DNA of 64,000 bases from Lasioglossum baleicum (lineage: Eukaryota > Arthropoda > Insecta > Hymenoptera > Halictidae). Below, in pieces: positions 30,221 to 41,746 of the stretch. The position numbers were made by a program, and so were the translations under genes. The stretch lies in NCBI RefSeq assembly GCF_051020765.1, contig NC_134929.1, positions 2,692,786 to 2,756,785 of the forward strand, read 5' to 3'. Every line of letters begins with the position of its first letter. Position 1 is the first letter of the stretch. Below the pieces are notes generated by a model. That model searched no databases, had not been told where the DNA came from, and saw nothing but the letters and a program-made list of their open reading frames with translations.

Positions 30221-32854
30221 AATCAAACAACAAAGCTTAATTATTTATCATTACTTTTTTATAGGATTTTCCTTAACATATTTGGTGAATTTTGTTTCTT
30301 TTTATGAAAATGATACCAAAATTATATAATTCCGATGATATTTGCTTATGCAATGAGCGACGCAAGTTTCGGACACAATGAAGGACAGCGTCGGGAAAAA
30401 AAGAGACGCGGGAAGTCCTTATTCTTTTAAGATTTCGACTTCGACTTCGTCTGCTAGCTCTTCGCCTCGTCGCACAATGTACTCATAAATGAAACATGTT
30501 TCAGGAAGTGGTTCAGTTCAGAATGAAATAAAATAATGTTACACGCATTTTTTAAATAGCGTCATATATGGTGCAAGAAATATTCGTATAGAGTCAAATA
30601 GAATTATTTTTTTAGATATCTTCGTACGAAATATTGCCTCTAAATAACATTGTATGGATAGGAGCCGTCCAAAATTAGATAAATTAGTTAATACTTTTAT
30701 CTTGTTACTACCTCTACTTTAATAATTGCAGTCAATAATGCTGTTGAGCATTACAAGTATGGGATAAATAAGTAAAAAAATTAATTTTCTGTTTCCTACT
30801 AAGGATCTTAATAAGAACGATTGAATTTTGTCATTACACAACATAACAGAATATTTTTTAAGAATCATTATTTTATATATAACGCAATAATGTTCAAATT
30901 ACTTTTAAATTCCAATACATTTGTAGAATATTACGTAGTAATTACTTCCATTTTTCCTACATCTATAAACTATCGATTATATTGTAAACAATTATTACAA
31001 TGGTGATAATAAGGAAAATAAGAATGCAATAAGAGAATTATATATAGTATTATAAGGCAATTACAGAATAGGTAATGTCAGCATTCTACTATATCATTCT
31101 TCTTCAACTTGACGAATATCTCGTCGATTGTGGAACTTTTAGCGCTGTGGTATATCAGATCACTGTAACTTTCACGTTATCCCCGCGCCCGTTGCGCCCG
31201 GTTACCGGGCTCGCTGAATAGCACAGGGGCTGGCAGCACCGACGAGATACTATTAAAGACTGCCAGCCCCTGTGTTATTCCGCGGGACCGGTAAGTGGGC
31301 GCGAGTGGGCGCGGGGATAACGGGAAAGTTACAGTGATCTGATATACCACAGCGGTAAAAGTTCCACAATCGACGAGATATTCGTCAAGTTGAAGAAGAA
31401 TGATATAGTAGAATGCTGACATTACTTATTCTGTAATTGCCTTATAATACTATATATAATTCTCTTATTGCATTCTTATTTTCCTTATTATCACCATTGT
31501 AATAATTGTTTACAATATAATCGATAGTTTATAGATGTAGGAAAAATGGAAGTAATTACTACGTAATATTCTACAAATGTATTGGAATTTAAAAGTAATT
31601 TGAATATTATTGCGTTATATATAAAATAATGATTCTTAAAAAATATTTTGTTATGTTGTGTAATGACAAAATTCAATCGTTCTTATTAAGATCCTTAGTA
31701 GGAAACAGAAAATTAATTTTTTTACTTATTTATCCCATACCTGTAATGCTCGACAGCATTATTGACTGCAATTATTAAAGTAGAGGTAGTAACAAGATAA
31801 AAGTATTAACTAATTAAACTAATTTTCGACGGCTCCTATCCATACAATGTTATTTAGAGGCAGTATTTCGTACGAAGATATCTAAAAAAATAATTCTATT
31901 TGACTCTATACGAATATTTCTTGCACCATATATGACGCTATTTAAAAAGTGCGTGTAACATTATTTTATTTCATTCTGAACTGAACCACTTCCTGAAACA
32001 TGATTCATTTATGAGTACATTGTGCGACGAGACGAAGAGCTAGCAGACGAAGTCGAAGTCGAAATCTTAAAAGAATAAGGACTCTCCGCGTCTCTTTTTT
32101 TCCCGACGCTGTCCTTCTTTGTGTCCGAAACTTGCGTCGCTCATTGCATAAGCAAATATCATCGGAATTATATAATTTTGGTATCATTTTCATAAAAAGA
32201 AACAAAATTCACCAAATATGTTAAGGGAAATCCTATAAAAAAATAATGATAAATAATTAAGCTTTGTTGTTTGATTAGTAGTCTCACACCGATATACCCG
32301 ACCCGACCCGTATCATGTTACAATGTTTCACTCCACTCCACGGCGACCGAAGCCCCCGAGCTTCACTTCCCTTTTCTCCGTTCGTCATCATAGAATAGTG
32401 TTTCCTGAAAATTGAATGTCTCTGGCCAGACTCGAGTTTTCGACATTTATAGCAAGCTTGCTATAATCTTATCTTATATGTCAAAATTTAGTTTTCTATT
32501 TAAAATATTTTGTTGTTAAAACTCATTAATAGTTTTAAATAGTACTTGAATATATTTAAAATGATATTGGAATATTGGAATATTACAATTTGGAATGAAG
32601 GGCCTAGCCGGACGAGATAGTCCTTCGAATTATTTAAACAGCCGTTGTGCCATTCAATTTTCGGTCCATTTTCCCCATTTACTTGCATTAATTTAATCAT
32701 ATAATTGCATTTAATTGAAATTGATATTTGAGATTTTTTCCCGATTTTTTGGTTCAAAATGTTAATTACACAAAGTGAAAAACACGCAAAAATTCGACAA
32801 ATACAGGTTTTTTAGAGAAATTGAAAAATAGCATTGATCATATTTTTAGACTAT

Positions 32855-33290
32855 TGTCGTGATCCCGAAATGAATAAGAACAGGTTTGGAAGAATGTTAC
32901 TGGTCTTTATTTTACTCTTTACGATGTCGACGGTTTCAAGCTCAGATAACTTCTGCCGTAAGGATGCTGGAAAAAAAGGGGAGAAGGATGTCTTTGGAGT
33001 AGGGGGATTGTAGGGGAGTCGTAGGAGAGGAAAAGTGAAAGTAGAGAGTTCAAGTAAGGGATGGTCGCTGGTCAGGACGTCTGGTTTTCGTCTACGTCAA
33101 GGACGGCTCAAGGAATACGGTTGTATGTAATAGGAGGACGGAAAGAGAGAGAAAGAACTGGAGAGGATGGTTGAGATTTATGATCGGGGACAACCCTGCG
33201 TTGGGAAAACTACTGTCGTACATGTGGCCCTTATTGTAAGGAAGACTGCTAGAGCAGGTATAAGTTAGCAAAGGCATGCAGTATCTGACA
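32855..33290. mobile_element. Solo LTR, 436 bp, CTAT target duplication
   Basis: TGTCGTGATC...GTATCTGACA with TGTC/GACA inverted ends, flanked by CTAT (32851-32854 and 33291-33294). Copies A (around 18315) and C (around 54525) carry the uninterrupted site with a single CTAT. An AATAAA on the minus strand near 32925 hints at minus orientation. Unrelated to the 1.26-kb LTR family. Confidence 0.9.
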
Positions 33291-34157
33291 CTATCAACAT
33301 ATGTACCAGAACTTTTTTACGACAGCTCGTAAACGACAAAGAGGGACTGAGGTACGAGGCAGCCGCCACAGTTCAAAAGGCTGCGTACCGATTACATCAA
33401 TGCACATAGGAAAGTTTTTTATTTTTCAATCTTTTTTTACGGAATTACCAACGTATTTGTGAGATTCTTCTAATTAAAATGAGCCTAAATACGGCACAAT
33501 TTGAGCCATATTTACTTATTTAAAGTGTGATCATAATTACCTAATATAGGTTATTATAATATAGGTCATTTAATATAATATATTTATAATTATAAATAAT
33601 TTAGGGATGTGCGGGCCGCTCGATGTTCGGGTTCGAGTCGGGTCGGGTCGCAGAAAGTCCGGCGGCGGCCCTTCGATTCGACTTCGAATTCGTCGGGCGG
33701 GTACGAAAAGAATCGAACAAGTTCGGGAGGACGAGTTATTGCGTTATCCGAGATTCAAATACTCTGCGTTCTTATGACATAGATAATGGTAATAATGGTT
33801 TTCTTTCTTTACTTATAACGTGATTTTTAATATACTTGGTTTTTTTATAACTACATTAGGTATATTCGCCAAACGCGTGCCTGCTCTTTATTTGTATTAA
33901 AGCTTGAATAATGCACGTTTCATGTGAAAAACTTAAAAGACAATATTTCTAGCTTTTTAACGAATTTTCTCCGAATGAACTTAGATATGTATCGATAATA
34001 TCATTAAAATGTCTTTACGGAAGTTATGCAATACACCTAGAAGATTACAATATGGTAAAGTATGGCAATAATTAAAAACGAAATATAAATATAAACATTA
34101 TACGTATTATATTTCGTGTTTATATTTTATTCTGTATTATCTATAGGCTCTATATAA

Positions 34158-34281
34158 TTAACTTCCCGATTTTATAGGGAAGTTATTGTAATGACCCCGA
34201 AAATCGAAAATCGATTTTTTAGCAGATCTTCACGTTTCATGGTCATTGCAGTCATTTTAGGCTATTTTCAGCAAAATGTTC

Positions 34282-34313
<32 letters not shown>

Positions 34314-35726
34314 ATGGCCGTTTCTATGTACACAAATTTTTCGTTAACGTTTTCAGAAAAAGTAACAACGCGATCAGGATGATGAATGATGCAATCGATA
34401 TGCCCCGCTGTAACTTAGAGCTGATTAGATTTTGGTCCATTTTGGTCAAGTAGTTTTTTAGTTTTTTTAGTTTTTTCGAAAGAAGTTCATTCAACAATGC
34501 AATTTATACGAGAGAACGGAAAGTTTCCACCGAAGAAACAAACATAATTACACAAAAAAATTTTTTTCGATTTCTTTAAAATTTTAAAAAATAAATTTTT
34601 TTTTGTACCTTACGATGATGTTTCCGCTTACAATAATCGAAAATTATCCCAATGCAAGAGTGAGTTAATCATCTCTACTCGCGAGAATACATTTTCAAAG
34701 AATATCGATGAAAGTACAAAAAAAAATTTATATTACAATCTTTAAAAAAACAATCAGTTCAAAACGAATTATTAACTGAGATTAAATTGAAAATTAATAT
34801 AAACTATATGATAATTATTAATAATATTGATGTTGAAAACGGATTGATTAATGGAGCACACATGCGGAATATTAAAATTTATTACTTTTCAAGAAAATAC
34901 TAAAATTCCGTCTATATTGTGGTTAGATTTTCAATTGGCCAGAGTAGGAGTGAAAGTAAGAACTCGTTATCGTGATTATATGAAAAATGCACAAATATTG
35001 ATCAAAATTTTACACCAATAATAAAAATATCGAATCAAGTAAATATGTCGAGTGAGGAAAAATATCAAATCACGCGTAGTCAATTTCCAGTGGTTCCTGC
35101 TGAAGCGATTACGATTCATAAAAGTCAGGGACAAACATACGAGAAAGTATGTTTGGATTTTAAAAAATCAGAAAGGCGAACTTTACAAATATTGTATGTA
35201 GTAAATATTGTATGTTCAAAATTGAGCGCAGTTTATATATTTTGGGACAATTTAAATTAACAGTATCGAAGAAAACCAAGATCACTACTGCAAACCCGGA
35301 TAATGAGGAGTTGTATCGTTTGCGAAAAACTAATTAAGACAATTTATTTTGCAACATTAGTATGCTATAACAAGGAACCAAGCGAGCAACGAGCATACGA
35401 TGTTGGTTTAATGTGACGCCATATAGCAAACATTTTGATAAGTAGAGAACTATTGAATTTCCCTGAAAACGTATAATCTTCTTAAAACGTACACTTAATA
35501 ATGATAATAATATACTGCAACTAACGAATCGGGAAGTTCTTTGTGTGGCTCGTGGAGAGTCACACACCAAATTAAAAAAAAACATTAATAGCTATAGGTA
35601 CTACTAGCCATGCGTACCACTAACCCTTTCGCAAGAGCAGTCCTATCCGCGAGCTCGCAAAGCGAGCGAGCAAAAACAACCCTACTCGCGAGCGAGCGAA
35701 GCGAGCGAGCAACAATAACCCTCTAG
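34158..35726 (+). mobile_element. Helitron remnant in X copy B
   Basis: The left part opens with the hairpin AACTTCCC...GGGAAGTT; the right end has GC-rich GAGCGAGCGAAGCGAGCGAGC followed about 14 bases later by CTAG (35723-35726), the form of a Helitron 3' terminus. It contains a helicase fragment (34850-35260) and a (GT)n/(GC)n run near 34282-34313. The exact 5' end is uncertain: all three copies share sequence from TTAACTTCCC onward. Confidence 0.65.
34850..35260 (+). pseudogene. Helitron PIF1-like helicase, C-terminal fragment
   Basis: Encodes the last motifs of a PIF1-type helicase: a DFQLARVG-like segment, then FPVVPAEAITIHKSQGQTYE and a degraded LYV..SxLxxxYI ending. The frame is broken near 34990 relative to the better copy at 46297-46740. 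Upstream helicase and Rep domains are missing, so this is a relic. Confidence 0.75.
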
Positions 35727-35727
35727 T

Positions 35728-36608
35728 TTTTTATTTTATATGATTTTATTTTAAGTTAATTTCTATTTTATTTTATATTGTATACTATATATTATCTTTT
35801 AAGAATTTGTGTAAGATTAATGATAGTTAAGTAGGTTACTTAACAGTTAATAAAAACATCACCCACTGAAAAGTTATCATAACTTATTACATACCACGTT
35901 GTAAATATTTTCTTATAATTTTTTCACGTGAAACGTGCATTATTTCAAATTTTAATACAAATAACGATCATGCACATGTCTGCCGAATATACCTAATGTA
36001 CTTATATAAAAATCACATTATGTACAAGTTATGAAAGAAATACGTACCAGTATTATTATTATCTATTTCATAAGAACGCACAGTTGATTCTCGGGTATCG
36101 TGATAACTCGTTCGCGCGATCTTGTTCTATTGTTTTAGAAGCCGCCCGACAAAGGTGAGTCATGAGTACACTGCGGATCTTTATGCAAAATAAAAAATGT
36201 TTGCATTGATTGCACGGCACATGAGCCAAATATAAATTGTATTCTTCTTTTAATTATCCTATTAAGCTGAAACTAATACGTTGATGTCCTTAAATATTTT
36301 TAACATGTCCACTGCTTTAAATTGAACGTGTACATTTTTGTCATACATGCATAAAATCCGCAGTCTAGTCATAAGCTTCCCGATGTGTCTGACGTATCGC
36401 GTACCCGACTCGAGCCCGATAGGCGAAAAACCAAAACAAGGTAATAAAAGTAGTGGTTTTTTCCCCCTCCCCAAGTTAGCACAGGGTCCTCGAGGTCGAA
36501 AACTGAGATTCGACACCCCAGAGTACCCCTAAATGACGTGTCAAAATTTCATTAAGTTCGGAATACTATCCAGGTAGACGCCTTTTTTCGACCTGCCGAC
36601 TGGACTAT
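35728..36608. other. Non-coding block shared by X copies B and D
   Basis: Present inverted at about 44945-45830 in copy D and absent from copy A. It holds the GC-rich, CTCGAG-containing stretch near 36400-36520. No protein-coding signal recognised. Confidence 0.6.
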
Positions 36609-36797
36609 ATGAAAAAACTTGACGACACTGAGGAAAATGAAAAATTGAATAACTCCAAGAAAAATGGAAAACTTAATGACTCCGAGAAAAATAAAGAACT
36701 TACTGACTCTGAGGAAAATGAAAACTTTAATAACTCTCAGTTAATAAGCTGTCTTCAATGCCTCTTAAAAATGCAATTAATCGCATGTAGGGATTGA
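36609..36797 (+). repeat. Tandem repeat encoding an Asn/Glu/Lys-rich peptide
   Basis: Units of about 27 bases give peptide blocks such as EKLNNSKKNGKLNDSEKNKE. Open for 62 codons here. Probably an internal repeat of X rather than a functional gene. Confidence 0.4.
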
Positions 36798-38911
36798 TCA
36801 GGTGTTTCTCTCTCTATATTAAAAAATATTTAAAAATCCTTTGACAAATCTGTTTTGTGGCGTCAGGATACTGCTGTCGATATTCCATCACAGTTTGTAT
36901 AGTATATATTATTTCTCCACTTTGTTTCTATATAAAATTTTAATATGATCCTCCATTAGTTTAACGCCCCGTTCAGCGGTATCATTGACCACCTTCAGTC
37001 TATGTTTCAGTCAGTCTACTTATTATTCATAATAACTTCTTTTTCCGATATTTTAACTGTTTTTCTTTTGTAGATTGGAGCGTATTAATGAATTTAGTTA
37101 AGGTAGTAGAGAGACTTCCAGGATTGCAAGATATTCATTTACTCAGTTCTCGATAATACAAACACGGGGTTTTTAGTCAAAAACGCTAGATAAAACATCG
37201 ATCTAGGGCGCTATCTGCCTCAAAAGTCCTATTTTTTCGATTACGAGGCGTAATTTTCATTATTCGGCAGCATGTAGCTATGAAAATAGCTATATGCGCA
37301 GTTGTATGCTTCCGAATAATGCAAATTACGCCCCTTAATATATCTCTGTCAGTTATGTATATATAAAAAAAACTCTTCAAACAAAAGTTGTATTATATAA
37401 GGAGGTGGATATAGTATCAGAGAAAAAATTTTTTTTCAAAGTAATTATTTCAAGTTTTCAAAGTCACGGATGTTTTTTCTATCAACAACTGTTTATGCTA
37501 CATACGGATTCTTAAAGAGAAAAAAGACAAATTCAACGATATATCATAACGTCTATTTATGTAAAGATTTAAAAAATTCAAAATTTTCAAATTTGCTGCG
37601 CCTCATTTTCCCATGATCCAATCGGCCCCAAAATTTTTCCAGATCATTTTCTCAACATTTGTTACAATTCTGGTTTACGGGACAAAAAAATTTCATGGTC
37701 GAAAAATAAGGTCCACCCTAATGTCCATATACGTAAATTACGAGAAGCAGTAAAGGGTGCTTGACGTCGAAGAAGAAAATCCTGGTAATTAAAACTTAAT
37801 ATGTACTACATTCTACGTTATTAGAATAATTGTAGTTTAATTATGATACATTTTATATCAACATTTTTTATTTACACTTAAAAACGCACTGTCTCGGAAG
37901 GAAATGGACAATAAAATTAGAGCATCATCGCGAAAAAAGATGAGTTTGCAATAACCTCAATATTTTATGAAATTCTATTATAATTATAGTTATGACTGTG
38001 TTTTTTTATTATAGGAAGACAGAAGATCAAATAAACTTGTGTATGCTAGTATAAAATCAATTTATATATATTATACAATTTATTTTATTATTTGTTTGAC
38101 AACTAATAAATCTACAAATTGTTTCATAAACTAAAAAATACTTCCTGCATTTTCGTATTCTCCAATCAGTCCAAATAAATACCATCAACCTGTTCTCGAT
38201 CATATACCAATTTTTATTAATGCAATTATGACAGTAACAAAACGTTTCTATTTAAAATGAATACATATTTTGAACATAGTTTTAACATTTTTAATTTTTT
38301 GGAAGGTTAAAAAATGTAATTAAAAAAGTAATGAAAAATAAAAATAAAAAAAAAATCCTCGCTGCACGGGAACCCGAAGGCTAGCTCCAGATTGCGATTC
38401 ATACGCTAGACGGCTCGACAGTCGAATTTCAGTTTCGTTTCCGTAAGCCGTAAAGCATGGCAACATGGCAAGTTCTAAAAATAGATTGTGGCTCGCACAA
38501 GCAGCGCACACGGATATAGTAAAGGTACGCTGGTGAGTGTAGCGCGCGGGCGCGTTGCTAACACGATACCAATACAGTGTCTTCTGCACCGACGAAATGC
38601 CGTCGTTGGCCTCCTGTTTCTCACTCCAGTCAGAATATATCCTAGAGGGCGTAAGAGAACACCGAAAAATTCGAGTCCCGCCAACTCCCGTAAGGCTGGC
38701 AGTCTTTAACAGTATCTCGTCGGTGCTGGCAGTCTTTAATTGTATCTCGTCGGTGCTGGCAGTTCTGGCTTATATCGGTTACGGTTACGATCTTGGAGAA
38801 CCGATATTATGTATTTCGGTTCAGTATTTCGGTTCCAGATTTCGGTTCTGTGTCATTCTGTATTCTATATTGTGTTCGACCTAGTATTTAGTATTTAAAC
38901 AATTTATAAAT

Positions 38912-39567
38912 TGTTGAGAAGTAAAGTTATCGTTCGTCGGTAAGCTCACTGCTGTTGCGTGAGCAAAAACCCAGTATTAAGGCGCCAGAGCGCACTACTT
39001 GCGTTACCGGTAGCTTTCGAGCAGTTGATTCGTGATCGCTGCCACCGACGAGATACTATTAAAGACTGCCAGCCTTATGGGAGTTGGCGGGACTCGAATT
39101 TTTCGGTATTTCTTACGCCCTCTAGGATATATTCTGGCTCCATGCAGAGAAACAGAAGGCCAACGACAGCATTTTGTCGGTAAAGAAGACCACTGAGGAG
39201 ATTCTCGTCGCGATGTATCGGTGAGAATGCGAATTATCACGAAACCATATCGATTATTATTAAACGTTACATTCTCCGCCATATTTCAGACGATGTTTTG
39301 GCACTATTTTGGCACTATTTAGAACTTTTAGCGATGTGGTATATCAGATCACTGTAACTTTCACGTTATCCCCGCGCCCACTCGCGCCCACTTACTGGTC
39401 CCGCTGAATAACACAGGGGCTAGCAGTCTTTAATAGTATCTCGTCGGTGTCGCTGCTCATGTAACATGTGCCATTTTGTTCTTTCTACTATTAAAAGTGA
39501 ACCAAAAGGAAAAAGCTATCTTTCTCACTAAATCCTATTGTTCCTCTTTCCTTTGATAATCTCAACA
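38912..39567 (+). mobile_element. Copia 5' LTR, interrupted by an X-derived MITE
   Basis: Termini TGTTGAGA and TCTCAACA are perfect inverted repeats. It is followed by GGTTAAGGACCCAGT, resembling the initiator-Met half-tRNA primer site of copia elements. The 407-bp MITE (39043-39449) plus its duplication account for the excess length; the native LTR is about 240 bp. Confidence 0.82.
39043..39449 (+). mobile_element. 407-bp MITE: internally deleted X element
   Basis: The left end is the start of X (through the TTCTTACGCCCTCTAGG region), the right end is the other end of X (CGTTATCCCCGCGCCC to the terminus). The ~32-bp terminal repeats differ by one base. The 7-bp target duplication is TCGCTGC (39036-39042 and 39450-39456). 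This small copy defines both X termini independently of copies A and B. Confidence 0.92.
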
Positions 39568-39700
39568 GGTTAAGGACCCAGTAAAGCAGCCTGCGTAAAA
39601 CCTGATTGTCAAGGTTAGAGAGCGATAGAGAGAAAACGGTTATCTCGGTCGACACGTGGTCGCCATTGTAGTGTACGGAAAATCAGTCGAAGAAAGAAAA

Positions 39701-40553
39701 ATGGCGGAATCAACTCTGATTAAGAACATCAAGAAGTTTGATGGCTCGAATTTTCGAGCTTGGAAATTTCGAATGAATACGATACTTATCGCGAAGACGT
39801 TGTAACGGGCGCGCGAGTGATGCCGGCAGACGCAGACTCGGTCGATGGCAAAAAGTGGGTGAAAGACAACGCGACGGCCATGTGCATAGTCTCCTCGTCG
39901 GTAGAGGATTCTCAGCTCAACTGTATGCTCAACTGCACTACAGCGAAGTAAATGTGGGCCAAATTGGTGAGAATCCACGAGCAGAAGACAGTGTCGAACA
40001 AGATGCTACTGCTACAAAAGTTCCACGGACATCGCATGGAGTCAAACGAGTCGGTTGTACAACATGTTTCCCGGGTACAAAACATAGCGTCTCAACTGAA
40101 AGATCTGGGAGAAGCGGTGTCGGACACGGCCATAATGGCGAAGGTTCTTGGAAGCCTACCATCAAAGTACAACGCTCTCCAGACAACATGGGACAGCGTA
40201 CCCGAAGCAAGACAAACCCTTGATAATCTTTTGGAACGATTATTAAAGGAAGAACGAAGACTCGAAGACGACAATGACGTCACTCAAGCACTAGCCGCTG
40301 TTAGTCTTGGCGAGAACAAGAGAAAAAAGTTCGCCGCGAATCAAAACAATAACAGTGAAAAGAACCGCGAAAGCAGAATTACGAGTGTCTAGTGTTTCTA
40401 TTGTAAAAGGAAAGGACACCTTGCTCGCGATTGCCGGAAAAAGAAAAGGGACAAGAACAATACCGGTGAAAAACCTCGCGAGTGTGCGCTCGTCGCTTCG
40501 ACAAGTGAACAAAAACAGCGACAAGTGAAATCGGAGACAGTGCCGAGCAGTGA
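39701..40553 (+). pseudogene. Copia-type gag, decayed
   Basis: Starts MAESTLIKNIKKFDGSNFRA, the usual copia Gag opening (LxxFDGxNFxxWK), then changes frame near 39790-39800. The following frame (39760-40392) includes the conserved Gag region around LQKFHGHRMESNESVVQHVS and LPSKYNALQTTWDS, with in-frame stops at 39949-39951 and 40390-40392. Directly after the second stop comes a CCHC knuckle, CFYCKRKGHLARDC. One frameshift and two stops make it non-functional. Interrupted at 40554 by element Y. Confidence 0.9.
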
Positions 40554-41654
40554 CCACAGACGAGATACAGGAATAGACCTGACACCTTATGGGACTTGGT
40601 GTCCATAGGAATCTGAAGTACCGACACCTTAAAATGCCACTGATTTTAGCGTCCTCTACGCTTTAAGATCGGTGAATTCGAAAACTAGAACCAATACGAA
40701 TCGGGTTCGACTGGTAAAACTTCTACAACCAGTGCCGGATTAATCCAGCGCGGGCCCGTAGCAAATGTAACCAGGAGGCCATATGGTGTTTGCACAATAA
40801 TATAATAAAACCCAATGAATGACCTTTTTCGTAGCAAAAATATCTGCGAACGATATGTCTACAGCGTTGTCAAGTCTAAAGTACGCAACGTTGTCCGATT
40901 ATGAGTTTTCAATACATCCGAAAATTATCGGATGCGTGCAATCGCGAAGAGGCTCTCTTCTGCCCGTTCGCCGTAAAGAGAGCGAATACGCTAATAAGAA
41001 CGACAGGCATTGAAAGATGTAAGAATTCTTAGATTTATTGCAGTTAGAGGGCGAAAATCGTGAAAATCTGCAATTTTTACCACCCTTAAACGTTTGTAGC
41101 TCATTGCAACGTCGACCGATCTTGACGAAATTTTCAAAATATGTTTGAGTCACGCAGATCTACAGAACATGTTTTTTAAATTTTCAGTATAGGCCCACAT
41201 AAAAAAGTTGAAAATGCAACATTTAAAAAAATTTCTTTTCACAACCTATAGTAAACCAATTGCTCTAGCTTTCACAAAAAATTTCAAAGCGTGTAGTACA
41301 ATATTGAAACAGTTATCGTCTTTTTTAGAGTGTCTTTAAATTTTTGTTCACTACTGTATATCGAAATGTAATAAGAAAACTATAAAAACGAACACATTAG
41401 GAAGGCGTAAAAAATAAAATTTTTCAATTTAAGAATCATATTAAATACACGTAATGCGAAGGGAGTATAAAATTTTTTATTCGTGCTAATAAATGCTCAA
41501 AAATTGTGTTCTATCGATAACATTGGGTGTTGACACTGAATGGTAACGGGGCGTTAGCACACCGATACCGACGGAAATGGGGCGTTAGCGCACCGATACC
41601 GACGGACACCAAAATGCATTAGGTGTCAGGTCTATTCCTATAACTCGTCTGTGG
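40554..41654. mobile_element. Element Y, 1.1 kb, 33-bp terminal inverted repeats
   Basis: The left end CCACAGACGAGATACAGG... and the right end ...TATAACTCGTCTGTGG are complementary over 33 bp with two mismatches, and similarity continues inward for about 20 more bases. It lies within copia gag/protease sequence. The interior includes a dispersed repeat copy (41085-41315) and two near-identical 30-bp blocks (GGGGCGTTAGC..CACCGATACC, around 41550 and 41582). No ORF of interest. Ends resemble those of X (shared GACGAGATA). No clean target duplication found. Confidence 0.68.
41085..41315 (+). repeat. Dispersed AT-rich repeat family, copy in element Y
   Basis: Matches the family copy near 15000-15220 in order and orientation. 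Confidence 0.65.
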
Positions 41655-41746
41655 TAGAATGACTCATGATAGTCGACACAAGCGATGTCTGGATTACCGA
41701 CAGCGGTGCGTCCAGACATATCACTTACCGACGGGACTGGTACAGT
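41655..41746 (+). pseudogene. Copia protease fragment
   Basis: The frame ending at 41746 reads VDTSDVWITDSGASRHITYR, the copia protease catalytic region (DSGA). It is cut on the right by X copy D. An in-frame TGA lies just upstream. Confidence 0.85.

Larger units (their letters stand above)
31237..38726 (-). mobile_element. DNA transposon X, copy B, inserted in copy A's terminal repeat
   Basis: Inverted relative to copy A. It begins CACCGACGAGATAC at 31237 and ends ...CTCGTCGGTG at 38726. CTGGCAG flanks both ends (31230-31236 and 38727-38733), and the base after the right duplication resumes copy A's terminal repeat exactly. Removing the solo LTR (32855-33290) and a 2.5-kb block absent from copy A (about 34079-36612) leaves about 4.5 kb, matching copy A. 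It preserves the empty site for the LTR retrotransposon near 32273. Confidence 0.88.
15384..38756 (+). mobile_element. DNA transposon X, copy A (4.5-kb core, nested insertions)
   Basis: Starts CACCGACGAGATACTATTAA at 15384 and ends with the complementary 23 bases at 38734-38756. Both sides carry the 7-bp duplication CTGGCAG (15377-15383 and 38757-38763). The copy is interrupted twice: by the LTR retrotransposon at 18890-30220, and by a second X (copy B, 31237-38726) that landed at a CTGGCAG inside copy A's own right terminal repeat. Removing these leaves about 4.54 kb, AT-rich, with no transposase recognised. Four further derivatives in the window share the ends. The 7-bp duplication with CAC... 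termini does not fit a superfamily I can name with confidence. Confidence 0.88.

Noticed and set aside
36609..36797. A small Asn/Glu-rich protein gene
   Set aside because: It is a tandem DNA repeat, and the equivalent region in copy A is not open in the same way.
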